Below are positions 6,981 to 17,200 of a stretch of DNA of 64,000 nucleotides, piece by piece. The notes below the pieces were generated by a model. That model was not told the origin of the DNA. It saw nothing but the letters and a program-made list of their open reading frames with translations, and searched no databases. The position numbers and the translations under genes were made by a program. Source of the DNA: Sulfurovaceae bacterium (GTDB lineage Bacteria > Campylobacterota > Campylobacteria > Campylobacterales > Sulfurovaceae); the NCBI GenBank assembly GCA_028715055.1, contig JAQTLE010000002.1, positions 310,001-374,000 on the forward strand, read 5' to 3'. Each line of letters starts with the position of its first letter. Position 1 is the stretch's first letter.

Positions 6981-7955
6981 TTAAAAAGAGTTGGAAAATG
7001 ATATTATTTTTTTCAAATGTTTTATAGCATCGCCGCTGTCTATTGCCATAGCGGCTTTTTTGACGCCATCGTCCAAATCAATTGCATTCCCATCCACAAA
7101 AAGCGCACAAGCAGCATTGAGAAGCACCACGTCTCTCTTGGCACCCCTTTCTTCCCCTGAAAAAATAGCTTTTGTTATACCTGCATTAGTAACTGCATCT
7201 CCGCCCAATATCTCTTCATGAGATGCCAGCTTGAATCCGAGAACCTCAGGATCGATCTCGCCGCGAGATACAAATCCGCTTTCTACGAAAGCGAACGGTG
7301 TTTTTGTGCATATAGAGATTTCATCTGTTTTATCAAGACTGCTTACGACCATAGCTCTTTTGACACCAAGATCAACTAAAGCATGAGCTACCAGATCGAT
7401 ATAGCCTGGTTCAAAAACTCCTATAAGATATTTTTCGACTCCTGCGGGATTGGTCATGGGTCCTAGAAGATTAAATATTGTACGATGAGAAATAGAACGA
7501 CGAATAGGCATGATATGCTTCATGACTGGATGATGATGCGGCGCGAACATAAAACAAAATCCAACACTCTCTAGCATTTTTGCTTGCTGTTCCAAAGTTA
7601 GATCAAGATTAATTCCTAATGCTTCAAGAACGTCAGCTGAACCTGATTTGCTTGTAATACTTCGATTGCCGTGTTTTGCGACAATGCTTCCCATTGATGC
7701 CAAAAGAAGAGAAACTGTAGTAGATATATTAAATGTTCCGCTTTTGTCTCCACCTGTACCTACTACATCAATAGCTTTTTTTCTCAACTCTTCTGATATA
7801 GGCAAGTGAATAGCATACCCTCTCATGATCCTGGCCGCTATTGCCATATCAGATATGCTCTCTCCATTTTCATACAAAGCTATCAAAAATTCTCTTGCTT
7901 CATCTTCGCTTAATTCATTTGCAAATAGTTTTTCAAATTTTGTCTGCGTCAACAT
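6981..7955 (-). CDS. trpD: Anthranilate phosphoribosyltransferase TrpD
   Basis: A 324-residue enzyme joining anthranilate and PRPP, the second step of tryptophan synthesis. Visible blocks are VGTGGDKSGTFNIST (glycine loop 66-70), KHGNRSITSKSGSADVLEALG and FAPHHHPVMKHIMPIRR, all conserved. It stands alone with no other trp gene in the window, a scattered arrangement common in Campylobacterota. The gene follows the S4 protein gene by 12 bases within the dapD-lptB operon. Confidence 0.96.
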   Translation of the reverse strand: MLTQTKFEKLFANELSEDEAREFLIALYENGESISDMAIAARIMRGYAIHLPISEELRKKAIDVVGTGGDKSGTFNISTTVSLLLASMGSIVAKHGNRSITSKSGSADVLEALGINLDLTLEQQAKMLESVGFCFMFAPHHHPVMKHIMPIRRSISHRTIFNLLGPMTNPAGVEKYLIGVFEPGYIDLVAHALVDLGVKRAMVVSSLDKTDEISICTKTPFAFVESGFVSRGEIDPEVLGFKLASHEEILGGDAVTNAGITKAIFSGEERGAKRDVVLLNAACALFVDGNAIDLDDGVKKAAMAIDSGDAIKHLKKIISFSNSF

Positions 7956-7967
7956 TTCTTATCTCCT

Positions 7968-8213
7968 TCAAAGTTCTCTGACATAAAGTTCTTTTTGTGT
8001 TTTTGGGATAGTTTTAGTAGCAGGGATAGCTAAAACTTCATAAAATTTGGGGCCTTTTAGGTATTCGATCCTTATCTTATCGCCAACAGCAACATTTTTA
8101 GATGGTTTTGCTTCTATATCATTAACATAAACTACACCGCTTTTGACCATATCTGTAGCGATCGTGCGTCTTTTGATGACATTTACTGAACTCAGCCATT
8201 TATCTATGCGCAT
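7968..8213 (-). CDS. Small S4-domain RNA-binding protein (Hsp15-like)
   Basis: An 81-residue protein consisting of an S4 domain: MRIDKWLSSVNVIKRRTIA, then SGVVYVN and KPSKNVAVGDKIRIEY. It resembles Hsp15/RlbA-type ribosome-associated proteins, which bind free 50S subunits carrying nascent chains, but the basic C-terminal tail of Hsp15 is short here. It sits one base from the Sel1-repeat gene in the dapD-lptB operon. Confidence 0.88.
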   Translation of the reverse strand: MRIDKWLSSVNVIKRRTIATDMVKSGVVYVNDIEAKPSKNVAVGDKIRIEYLKGPKFYEVLAIPATKTIPKTQKELYVREL

Positions 8214-8214
8214 G

Positions 8215-8478
8215 TTATTCCTTACAGCATTGGGCTGTCGTCTGGCACTGTTCTAAAAGCGCATATTTGGCATCAAGACTTCCTGCTTTGCTAGCTCTCT
8301 TCCAAAGCGATATTGCCATATCCTCGTCGCGGACCGTACCAAGTCCTTCAAAATAATGTTTGCCAAGCATATACATAGCATCGATATCTTTGGTTTCTGA
8401 TACTATCTGCTTATAAAGCTTGAAAGAATCAGCATACCTATCTTCGTTAAAAGCTTTGTTTGCTTCTATATCATCCAT
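8215..8478 (-). CDS. Small Sel1-repeat protein
   Basis: An 87-residue protein with one clear Sel1-like repeat (AMYMLGKHYFEGLGTVRDED followed by MAISLWKRASKAG) and a second partial one; cysteines cluster at the end (CQTTAQCC). There is no signal peptide, so it is probably a cytoplasmic adaptor. It lies inside the leftward dapD operon, 11 bases after the 78-residue gene. Its partner is unknown. Confidence 0.75.
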   Translation of the reverse strand: MDDIEANKAFNEDRYADSFKLYKQIVSETKDIDAMYMLGKHYFEGLGTVRDEDMAISLWKRASKAGSLDAKYALLEQCQTTAQCCKE

Positions 8479-8489
8479 CTTTGATCCTT

Positions 8490-8726
8490 CTATAGTTTAA
8501 ATGCCTCTTGAGCTTTATTTGCAAGTGCCATTCCCACAAAAGATAATTTGCCATCTACTATAGCACCATCTTTTTCCAATTTAGAAACAATTTCTTTACC
8601 TTCGGCCATTGTCATCGCTCTTCCTTCTTCTAGCATTTCAAGGATATCTTGCACACTTTCATTTGGTTCTTTATAAAGCAATGCCAATAACAATACTTGC
8701 TCTAGCATTTCAAAATCTTCGTTCAT
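8490..8726 (-). CDS. Hypothetical 78-residue protein in the dapD operon
   Basis: A small acidic, probably all-helical protein beginning MNEDFEMLEQVLLLALLYKE and ending in LANKAQEAFKL. It has no cysteine, signal or membrane segment. The layout of helices followed by KLEKDGAIVDGKLSFVG suggests a winged-helix-like fold, but this is weak. It starts 2 bases after the dapD stop and is therefore certainly co-transcribed with it. Confidence 0.65.
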   Translation of the reverse strand: MNEDFEMLEQVLLLALLYKEPNESVQDILEMLEEGRAMTMAEGKEIVSKLEKDGAIVDGKLSFVGMALANKAQEAFKL

Positions 8727-8728
8727 TT

Positions 8729-9919
8729 TTAATGCAGCTCAACATTTAATTTAACTTCTCTGGTACTTCTCTTGGCTTCTGTCTCGCCTGTTAGAGAATT
8801 ATGTCTAAAGTGAATGCCGTTAAGTCCTTGGAGTTCGCTGCCTTTGAATGTTGTTTTGTTATCAAGATCAGCACTAGGATTGGCTAATTTGATTTTTTCA
8901 AGCTCAGCAGGGGCTATCTTAACTTTGGTTCCTGCCAATATAGATATACCGGCATCAACTATACATCCATCCCCAAGCGGTACGCCTGTTACGGAATTGG
9001 CTCCAAGCAGAGTATTTTCTCCGATAGTGATAGGATGGCCGTCTGTTCCTGAAAGCACGCCAAGGATACTGGCTCCTCCGCCCACATCACTGCCTGCTCC
9101 TACGATTGCAGAACTTGATATACGCCCTTCTACCATCACCGCACCAAGTGTACCGGCATTGAAATTGATATATGAAGCTCCCGGCATCACCGTGGTTCCA
9201 GCTGCTAATTGTGCCCCCATGCGTACTCTGCTTGCCTCAAGTATGCGGGTATTTTCTGCAGGGATTATATGCTGCAAGTATCTAGGGAATTTATCTACAC
9301 TATCTACCAATGGATAAGTGCCTGTAAGCTTAAGTGCTATCTCATGCTCTCTTAGGTATTCGAGTTCGTATGGAGTATTGCCTACCCATGCGACATTGCT
9401 AAGTACTCCAAAAGCACCATTTAGATTGATGCTTCGCAAAGCAGCCTTAGAAGTAGAGAGCGCGTAAAGTTTGAGATAAACAGCTTCTACGCTAAGCGGG
9501 GCAGCATCTTCAAAAAGAAACACTATACGAAAATTTGCACCCAATGTATTCATAGAGCTTAGAGTCTTGACCACTTGGACATTGCGATGCGCATCTCCGA
9601 TCGCTTCATCTATATACGGAGCAAATGCATTCATAGCGTTTGCCACAAAATCATCATTGATAGTAGCCGTAAATTCTGAGCCGCTAAAATCGACTTTGAT
9701 CTTGGATGCCTCAAGAGCAGCTATAAATATAGCAGCTGATCCGTAATTTTCTTTCCAATTTATGAGTGGGAAACTGGCTTGTAAAATTTTATCTGCATTT
9801 TTTTGTCCACGATCCACTCTTGCTATGCCAAATGCTATAGGTTCACGGTAGTCGACGCTAGCTTTTGTGGTCTCCACAAGAGCTTTAAATTCATCTACTG
9901 TTGCAATTGGTTCTATCAT
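8729..9919 (-). CDS. dapD: Tetrahydrodipicolinate N-succinyltransferase DapD
   Basis: A 396-residue protein of the long DapD type found in Campylobacterota and Actinobacteria. The C-terminal half has the hexapeptide left-handed beta-helix (MGAQLAAGTTVMPGASYINF, AVMVEGRISSSAIVGAGSDV). It makes N-succinyl-2-amino-6-ketopimelate in lysine and peptidoglycan diaminopimelate synthesis. It is the first gene of the leftward run 9919-5835, followed within 2 bases by the small 78-residue gene. The window also contains asd, an earlier step of the same pathway. Confidence 0.95.
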   Translation of the reverse strand: MIEPIATVDEFKALVETTKASVDYREPIAFGIARVDRGQKNADKILQASFPLINWKENYGSAAIFIAALEASKIKVDFSGSEFTATINDDFVANAMNAFAPYIDEAIGDAHRNVQVVKTLSSMNTLGANFRIVFLFEDAAPLSVEAVYLKLYALSTSKAALRSINLNGAFGVLSNVAWVGNTPYELEYLREHEIALKLTGTYPLVDSVDKFPRYLQHIIPAENTRILEASRVRMGAQLAAGTTVMPGASYINFNAGTLGAVMVEGRISSSAIVGAGSDVGGGASILGVLSGTDGHPITIGENTLLGANSVTGVPLGDGCIVDAGISILAGTKVKIAPAELEKIKLANPSADLDNKTTFKGSELQGLNGIHFRHNSLTGETEAKRSTREVKLNVELH

Positions 9920-10036
9920 AAAATATATCCTTGTTAAGTTTTTAAGATATTATACTTGTATTTATTTAAAATCTTAAGTTAGCAAATTGCAATCATATCA
10001 AAGAACAAGGTAAAAGCGATGTTGTGTTAAAATAAC

Positions 10037-10198
10037 ATGATGAAACACTTAAAAGGCTTCGGCAATCGCTACTTTTCATTGGCTATTATAGCTTTGTATT
10101 CGACATTATTTAAACTATGTAGAAATGATAGCAATTACCAATACTATAATATTGCGCATATCTTCAAAACACCCAAAACTTCTCCTCCTTGTATTTGA
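10037..10198 (+). CDS. Possible 53-codon membrane peptide
   Basis: An ORF starting ATGATG in the 414-base gap between dapD and the TonB receptor. It encodes MMKHLKGFGNRYF, then a hydrophobic stretch LAIIALYSTLF and a polar tail ending SPPCI. No clear ribosome site is seen and I know no homologue, so it may be chance. The rest of the gap holds only a dispersed palindromic repeat (10233-10284) and AT-rich promoter-like DNA. Confidence 0.25.
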   Translation: MMKHLKGFGNRYFSLAIIALYSTLFKLCRNDSNYQYYNIAHIFKTPKTSPPCI

Positions 10199-10232
10199 TT
10201 TTTACTTAATAACAACATACAATTTACCTATC

Positions 10233-10284
10233 ATTCCAAACTTGATTTGGAATCCATGGATTCCATCTAAAAGCATAGAATGAC
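10233..10284. repeat. Dispersed palindromic repeat (REP-like)
   Basis: Contains ATTCCAAA, a five-base loop and TTTGGAAT, then the perfect palindrome GGAATCCATGGATTCC, ending in GAATGAC. The pattern, with outer ATTCC and GAATGA ends, is that of REP-like repeats scattered through many bacterial genomes. It lies directly upstream of the TonB receptor gene. Confidence 0.6.
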
Positions 10285-10333
10285 TTTTATTTGTATTACA
10301 AAAACACGAAATAAACAAGGGGACAAAACAAAA

Positions 10334-12196
10334 ATGAACAAACCGACCAAATACAGCCTAGCACTGCTTACCGTGCTCACAATATCAAATGCAGATACGG
10401 TTAACCTAGGAGAGATAGATGTAATCTCAAACACAAGAGCACCACAGAAGATTACCAAAACTACTTCTACAATCGAAGTCATAACCGATGAGATGATAGA
10501 ACAAAAAGGATACATAAATCTAGCTGAGGCTGTTAATGATATAGCCGGACTCGCAACTACCCAATCAGGCGGGCTTGGTCAGACCACATCACTATTTAAT
10601 AGAGGAATGATTGGGGGAAGTACGCTTATAATGATAGATGGTGTGCGAATGACAGACGGAAGCACTACTGATAATAAAGCGATCTTGGAGAATATCTCAT
10701 TAAGCAATGTCAAACAGATCGAGATAATCAAAGGAGGCATGAGCAGCATATGGGGAGGCAATGCAAGCGGCGGAGTAATAAATATAATTACAAAAACTCC
10801 AAAAGACGGATTGCACGGCTCAGTTAATGGGAGTTACGGCTCAGAAGCAACTTATGATACTGGTTTTAATCTATTATACAAAAATGACAAAATAAGCGCT
10901 AATGCAGGAGCTTCACGTCTAAAAACGAACGGCATATCGGCTATGGCTCCTGAAAATGCCGAAAAAGACGGCATGAATCAAAACAACTATTTAGGTTCTA
11001 TAACTTTTACTCCAGATGAAAATAATGCATTTAATTTCACAGCAAACAAAACTCTGACAAAAGCTAAATTTGATGATCCTTATAGTGGTTTAGGCGGCAA
11101 TGATGCATATAGCCACAGCGATGGAAATAATTATGTATGGTCAACTAAATATATATACACTCAAGACAACTATGAAAGCATCTTGCAAGCTAGCAAAGCC
11201 GATGGCAAAAGAGTTTATTTTGAAACTTATGATCAAAGATTGTATAAATTCACAAACGAAAACTACTCATGGATAAACAAGTATGATTATGCCAAAGGAA
11301 CAGTAACAGGCGGGCTCGAGTATGTAAGCGTAAATGGATCAAATACATATGCAAGCGATAATTATAATTCATTACAGAAAGCTGACTATACAGATAGAGC
11401 CGCATATATCTCAAATCTATACAATGTTACTGACACTACAATGCTAGAAACAAATCTGAGATATGATAATTTTAATAATTTTGATGACGAAACAAGCTAT
11501 AAAATAGGAGTCAAACAAAAACTCGGTGATTTTGAAGCTAGAGCAAATTACGGCAAATCATTCGATGCTCCAAGCGGTTATCAACTTGCCAATACATATC
11601 CGGGTATTTCGCTTGAGCCAAGCAATACAAAAGGATACGAAATCGGGCTAAATTATGCCAAAATGATCGATGTCGTATATTTTTCAAACAAAGTAGCAAA
11701 TGAATTGATCTGGAGAACCGGAGCAACATGGAATGATCCATACGGATACGCAAATGCCAATGATGATACTACATACAATGGTGTGGAAATAAATTTTAAT
11801 ACTCCTGTTATGGAACGATTATGGCTAAATGCAAACTATACAAAGCTATTTTCGATGAATGAAACAGTCACGATGGCGGATGGTTCAATGGGCCCAAAAA
11901 TTCGCAGACCAAAAGAGACAGTCAACATCTCACTCTCTTATGAGCCAATAGAAAAATTGAATATCATACTAGGCGCACAATATATAGGCGATAGGCTGGA
12001 TATGGATTACGTAACATATACATTAAAAGAAACAGGCAACTATACTCTCTGGAATGCTTCTTTTATATATGAAATAAACCAGAATCTAAACCTAGCAATT
12101 TACTTAAAAAATATGTTTGACAAAGATTATCAAAGCGTATATGGATACAATAGTGAAGGCCAAACTGCAGAGGCAAAACTTACATATAGATTTTAG
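10334..12196 (+). CDS. TonB-dependent outer-membrane receptor
   Basis: A 620-residue protein. The start at 10334 (MNKPTKYSLALLTVL) gives a clean Sec signal peptide ending near SNA; 18 more upstream codons are open but poor. A plug domain follows (EVITDEMIEQKGYINLAEAV, RGMIGGSTLIMIDGVRMTD, IEIIKGGMSSIWGGNASGGV, INIITK), then a 22-strand-type barrel ending in the terminal Phe of LTYRF. The plug resembles BtuB/CirA receptors for cobalamin, catechol siderophores or heme; the ligand cannot be told from sequence. A half-size membrane transporter-like gene follows by 8 bases. No Fur box could be identified by eye. Confidence 0.92.
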   Translation: MNKPTKYSLALLTVLTISNADTVNLGEIDVISNTRAPQKITKTTSTIEVITDEMIEQKGYINLAEAVNDIAGLATTQSGGLGQTTSLFNRGMIGGSTLIMIDGVRMTDGSTTDNKAILENISLSNVKQIEIIKGGMSSIWGGNASGGVINIITKTPKDGLHGSVNGSYGSEATYDTGFNLLYKNDKISANAGASRLKTNGISAMAPENAEKDGMNQNNYLGSITFTPDENNAFNFTANKTLTKAKFDDPYSGLGGNDAYSHSDGNNYVWSTKYIYTQDNYESILQASKADGKRVYFETYDQRLYKFTNENYSWINKYDYAKGTVTGGLEYVSVNGSNTYASDNYNSLQKADYTDRAAYISNLYNVTDTTMLETNLRYDNFNNFDDETSYKIGVKQKLGDFEARANYGKSFDAPSGYQLANTYPGISLEPSNTKGYEIGLNYAKMIDVVYFSNKVANELIWRTGATWNDPYGYANANDDTTYNGVEINFNTPVMERLWLNANYTKLFSMNETVTMADGSMGPKIRRPKETVNISLSYEPIEKLNIILGAQYIGDRLDMDYVTYTLKETGNYTLWNASFIYEINQNLNLAIYLKNMFDKDYQSVYGYNSEGQTAEAKLTYRF

Positions 12197-12204
12197 GAAT
12201 TTTT

Positions 12205-12762
12205 ATGCATATAGATCATAAATATTACATAGCGTATAAGCTATTTAATTCTATATTTTTGGGGCTTTCCATAGGTACCGTTATGAGTATATATGCGCCA
12301 CTTAAACCATCCATATATTCAGTAGGCGGTATTGCGTTGGCGCTTGGCATGATGGCTCTGGCAAGGCTTTATAATACGATCTTGACTATAAAATGGTTTT
12401 ATAGATTTAGTATGCTGATGGAGATCATAATGTTTGGAGTGGTGCTGTTTTTTTTGATATCAAACTTTTCTTACCAAACAGCACTTTTTGTATATATAGG
12501 ATATCAGGTTACGTTTATTTTCGGCAGCTATCTCGTACGTGCTGAAACTCTCTTTTTGAGCGAAACTGACATGCTTACAAGCATCGATACCTATAAACAG
12601 ATAGGCTCGCTTGTTGGTATGGGAGCAGCATATATTTTTTATAAATTGCTTCCAAATCAAAGCAACATGGAACAAGTCTATGCAATGCATTATCTGCTTT
12701 TAATCGTACAGATAATCGTAATATTTTCAGTATGGAAAAGTTTCCAGGGTCATAAGTATTAA
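12205..12762 (+). CDS. Six-helix membrane protein, half-MFS-like
   Basis: A 185-residue hydrophobic protein with about five or six membrane segments (for example IFLGLSIGTVMSIYAPL, MEIIMFGVVLFFLIS, YLLLIVQIIVIFSVW). The N-terminal part and the internal YKQIGSLVGMGAAYIFYKLL resemble half of an MFS permease. It lies 8 bases after the TonB receptor and is probably co-transcribed, so it may move the same ligand or its breakdown product across the inner membrane. There is no sign of the other MFS half nearby; either the family is naturally short or the gene is truncated. Confidence 0.65.
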   Translation: MHIDHKYYIAYKLFNSIFLGLSIGTVMSIYAPLKPSIYSVGGIALALGMMALARLYNTILTIKWFYRFSMLMEIIMFGVVLFFLISNFSYQTALFVYIGYQVTFIFGSYLVRAETLFLSETDMLTSIDTYKQIGSLVGMGAAYIFYKLLPNQSNMEQVYAMHYLLLIVQIIVIFSVWKSFQGHKY

Positions 12763-12814
12763 TATCATAAATCAACTCAAGAAATTCAAAATAATTTTCA
12801 TGTTTAATAAAAAA

Positions 12815-14227
12815 TTATTCCTCGCTGCCACCAAGTGCTCTATATAATGTAATGCGATTTGTCATCTCTTCTAATTGAACAGAAAGGAGTGTTTGTTGCG
12901 AAGTATAAAATGTACGTTGCGCAATCAATGCGTTCAAATATGTATCTATACCGCTTTTATAGCGAAGATTTGATATTGTATAACTGTTTTTTGATGCTTG
13001 AACTAGCTTGTTTTGTGCATTAAGCTGATCTTCAATCGTTTGCCTGCGAGCTAAAGCATCTGCCACTTCTTTAAAGGCTGTTTGTATGGCTAGTTCATAT
13101 GCAGCTATATAATAATCTTTTTGTGCTTTTGTGTAGTCTAGTTTTGATTTTCTAACGCCAAGATCAAAAATAGGCAATGTAAGATTTGGCATAAACGACC
13201 AAATAGATGTAGCTCCACCACTAAAAAGACTGGATAAAGCAGTACTTACCAATCCTCCTTCTGTAGTTATGGAAATAGATGGAAAATAAGCCGCACGTGC
13301 TACACCGATATTTGCATTGGCAGATTTGAGGTCGTGTTCTGCAGCGAGTATATCCGGTCTATTTAGAAGAACGCCAGAAGTCATATTTGTTGGAACTTCT
13401 GCTAGATATTTTTTGTTCATATCCAAGCTTTCTGGAAGCCACTTGTCGTCAATTGTTTCGCCAGCTAATAAGTTAATGGCATTTTTGTCTTGCCCAACTT
13501 TTGTTTTATATTTGGCAATATCGGCTTGCGCTTGATAGTAAAGCGTTTGTGCTTCATAAAGATCTAACGCCGAACTAGCACCCAAATCAACTTTTCGTTG
13601 CATAAGGTCTAAGGTTTTTTTTGCACTTACTTCTGTTGATTTTGAGAGTTCTAATAAATTTTTATCAGAAGCTAGGGTTAGCCATGCTGTCACTATCTCA
13701 GAAATGAGCGTAATGCGAAGTGAACGCTGACTCTCTTGCGAAGACAAATACTTTTCATACTCAGCTGTTGATAAATTATGAGCTTTCCCAAATAAATCAA
13801 GTTCATAACTGCTGATTCCAACTGTAGCTGAGTAGTTTTGTGTAGTCGATGGCGAGCTTAATGTATTCCCTCTATTGCCCGATAATACTGCATTAATTAT
13901 AGGAAATTCTGAAGCATGTTGCACATTATATGTTGCTTTGGCTGATTCTATGTTAGCTACCGCTTCGCGTAATGAGCGACTTTGTTTCAAAGCTATTTCT
14001 ATAACATGACGAAGTTGCTCGTCTAAAATAATTTCTTTCCATGGCATTATAAAAACTTTATTATCTTCTAATGATGCAGTATTTGGTTTTTTAGACACGA
14101 TATCATTCCATTCAGATGGAATTGGGGATAATGGTCGTTTATATTCTGGAACAAGCATCGTACATGCACTCAAATAAAATGCACATCCGGACGTTATAAT
14201 GAATTTTAGTTTGTTTGCATATTGCAT
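12815..14227 (-). CDS. RND efflux outer-membrane channel lipoprotein (NodT/OprM family)
   Basis: A 470-residue TolC-like protein. The start at 14227 (MQYANKLKF) gives a lipobox FYLSAC with Cys22; an ATG four codons earlier is also possible. Two OEP repeats are visible (EIALKQSRSLREAVANIE; LDLYEAQTLYYQAQ; NRPDILAAEHDLKSANANIG; GIDTYLNALIAQRTFYTSQQ). It forms the outer-membrane duct of the tripartite pump encoded with the two upstream genes, in the order MFP, RND, OMF. Its start lies 2 bases from the RND stop. An AT-rich inverted repeat (12790-12819) spans its stop codon. Confidence 0.93.
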   Translation of the reverse strand: MQYANKLKFIITSGCAFYLSACTMLVPEYKRPLSPIPSEWNDIVSKKPNTASLEDNKVFIMPWKEIILDEQLRHVIEIALKQSRSLREAVANIESAKATYNVQHASEFPIINAVLSGNRGNTLSSPSTTQNYSATVGISSYELDLFGKAHNLSTAEYEKYLSSQESQRSLRITLISEIVTAWLTLASDKNLLELSKSTEVSAKKTLDLMQRKVDLGASSALDLYEAQTLYYQAQADIAKYKTKVGQDKNAINLLAGETIDDKWLPESLDMNKKYLAEVPTNMTSGVLLNRPDILAAEHDLKSANANIGVARAAYFPSISITTEGGLVSTALSSLFSGGATSIWSFMPNLTLPIFDLGVRKSKLDYTKAQKDYYIAAYELAIQTAFKEVADALARRQTIEDQLNAQNKLVQASKNSYTISNLRYKSGIDTYLNALIAQRTFYTSQQTLLSVQLEEMTNRITLYRALGGSEE

Positions 14228-14228
14228 A

Positions 14229-17200
14229 TTAATCACCATTTATATTTTCAGTTGACGAGTTTGTATGATTTGCTTTTGTTTTAAACATAGTGTTAACCAA
14301 AACGAAAAACAGAGGAACCATGATAATAGCTAAAAGCGTTGCACTGATAGTTCCTCCGACAATACCAGACCCAATTGAAACCCGACTTTTTGCACCGGCT
14401 CCAGTAGAAATAGCTAGAGGTAAAACTCCAACAACAAATGCCATTGATGTCATCAATATAGGCCGTAATCTAAGTCTTGCGCCCTCTATTGCAGCTTCAT
14501 GTAATGAACGGCCTCGCTGGAAAGCAGATGAAGCGAATTCAACAATTAAAATTGCATTTTTAGATGATAGCCCAATGACAGTCAATAATGCTACTTGAAA
14601 ATAAACATCATTTTGTAAACCGCGTACTGACGCAGCTATGACTGCTCCGATTATTCCAAGCGGAATAACCATAAGGACAGAAAATGGAATAGACCAACTT
14701 TCATACAAAGCAGCCAAGCATAAAAAAACAAATAATATAGAAATAGCATATAAAAAAGTACTTTGTCCGCTTGAAAGTTGTTCTTGATATGAAAGTCCGC
14801 TCCATGAATAACTGCTGCCTGGAGGGAGATGTTGTGCCAATCTCACAATTTCATCCATCGCTGCTCCAGAACTAACTCCTTTATTTGCCGCTCCTTGTAT
14901 ATCATAAGAAGCTAACCCGTTATAGCGGGTTAAGCTTTCTGGACCATATGTCCAATTTGTGGTTGCAAAAGCTGAAAAAGGAGTCATGCTCTCACCGTCA
15001 CTACCGCGAACATACCATTTAAAAAGATCTTCTGGCGCTGAGCGAAAAGCAGCATCTCCTTGTATGTATACTTTTTTGACACGGCCACGATCAATGAAAT
15101 CATTTACATAATCTCCAGCCCAAGCAGAACTCAAGGTATCGTCAATATCTGACAATGAAAGCCCTAACGCTACTGCTTTAGCCTTATCAATATTCACATG
15201 TAATTGCGAAGTTTCTGACATGCTTCCCAGACGAACAGCACTCAACATAGTGTCCTTAGAAGCTTCGTCAAGTAGCTGATCTCTCATGGCTTTTAAAGAA
15301 TCTCGATTGGTTCCTGCATTTGCTTGAAGCTGAAAATCAAATCCATTACTATTACCCAAACCTCTAATTGCTGGTGGATTTAAGGCAAATATTTGTGCAT
15401 CTCTAACAGAGGATAGTGATTTATTAACTCGAGAAATAATCTCTCCTGCGCTATCGGCAATATCTTCTCGTTCACTCCAATCTTTTAAATTAACAAATGC
15501 CATCCCGGCGTTTTGCCCGCTTCCGCTAAAATTAAATCCTGAAATAGTAAAAATTGTATCAGTAGTATTTGCTTCGTTATTTAAAAAATAATGTTCCACA
15601 TCTTTTGCAACTGCTACAGTTCGCTTCATGGCAGCACCCTCAGGCAAAGAGATTTGAACCATAATTGAACCCTGATCTTCCACAGGAAGAAATCCTTTTG
15701 GTAGTCTTAAAACAAGAACTGCCATGACTGCAATAATAACAACATAAATAATCATCCAACGCATCGGTTTATTTAATGTTAGTAAAACTTTATTTTCATA
15801 GCGTTTCATCATATTATCAAATGTGTTATTAAACCATTTAAAAAAGCCTTTAGTTGAATGTGTTTGGTTTTTAGAATTCAAAAGTGTTGCACAAAGTGCC
15901 GGTGTTAGAGTCAATGCAACTATAACTGATAGGATCATTGATGAGACAATAGTAATAGAGAATTGTCGATATATCACACCTGTTGATCCTTCGAAAAATG
16001 CCATTGGCAAAAATACCGCCGAAAGAACCGTAGCAATACCAATAAGTGCACTACTTACTTCATCCATTGATTTTACAGTTGCTTTATGTGCATCAAGATG
16101 TTGTTCGCGCATAATACGTTCAACATTTTCTACTACAACTATAGCATCATCTACAAGTAAACCGATCGACAAAACCATTGCAAACATTGTCAAAGTATTA
16201 ATGGAATATCCAAAAACATATAAAATTCCAAATGTACCCAACAAAACAACCGGAACTGCTATGGCTGGGATTAACGTAGCTCTCCAATTTTGTAAAAAGA
16301 TAAACATAATGATTACGACTAGTACGATTGCCTCAAAAAGTGTTTTTACTACTTCTTTTATTGATATTTTAATAAATTTTGTACTATCTCTTGGATATGC
16401 TGCTTTATAACCTTTAGGCATACTGCTTTGCAATGATTCAACGACTGCACGAACACTCTCTGCTGTTGCTAAAGCATTAGCATCCGGTGCTAACATAACA
16501 GCTATGCCAGATGCCGGATGGGCATTTAGACGTGTGACATTATTATAACTTTCACTTCCAAGTTCAACGCGCGCAACATCAGAAAGTCGTACCAACGCAC
16601 CATCGCTACTGTGTTTAACAATGATATTACGAAACTCTTCAGGAGTTTGGAGCTTTGATTCTGCTGTTACGGTTGCATTGAGCTGTTGATTGTTTAAAGT
16701 TGGCATTTCCCCGATCTTTCCGGCAGAAACTTGGACATTTTGAGACAAAATAGCATCTGAAATATCAGAAGGATTTAGTTTATATGCCATTAGTTTTGAA
16801 GGATCTAGCCATATACGCATTGCATATTGTGAACCAAATACACGCACACTGCCCACACCATCCACTCTAGCAATGGCATCTTGCATATTACTAACCATAT
16901 AGTCAGAAATATCTGTTGCTGTTGCTTTATCTGTTTCATCATATATTGCCACAATCATAAGAAAATCAGTCTGTGACTTGCTAACAGTAACCCCATTTTT
17001 TTGTACAGCACTTGGCAATCTTGTGGTTGCTTGAGAAATTTTATTTTGCACCTGAACCTGTGCTATATCCGGATTTGTACCTTGCTTAAAAGAAACATCT
17101 ATATTAGCTTGTCCCGAAGAACTGCTAGAAGATGAAAAGTAAAGCAATCCATCCAATCCGGTTAACTGTTGCTCTAAAATTTGCGTAACGCTATTTTCTA

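Noticed and set aside
8814-9317. Long ORF antisense to dapD, and similar ones opposite gyrA, secA, hslU and amtB
   Set aside because: These mirror the codon pattern of strongly recognised genes, have no ribosome sites and no recognisable product.
12790-12819. AT-rich inverted repeat as a terminator between the half-MFS gene and the efflux channel gene
   Set aside because: The stem (AATAATTTT/AAAATTATT) has no G or C and overlaps a stop codon; too weak to call.
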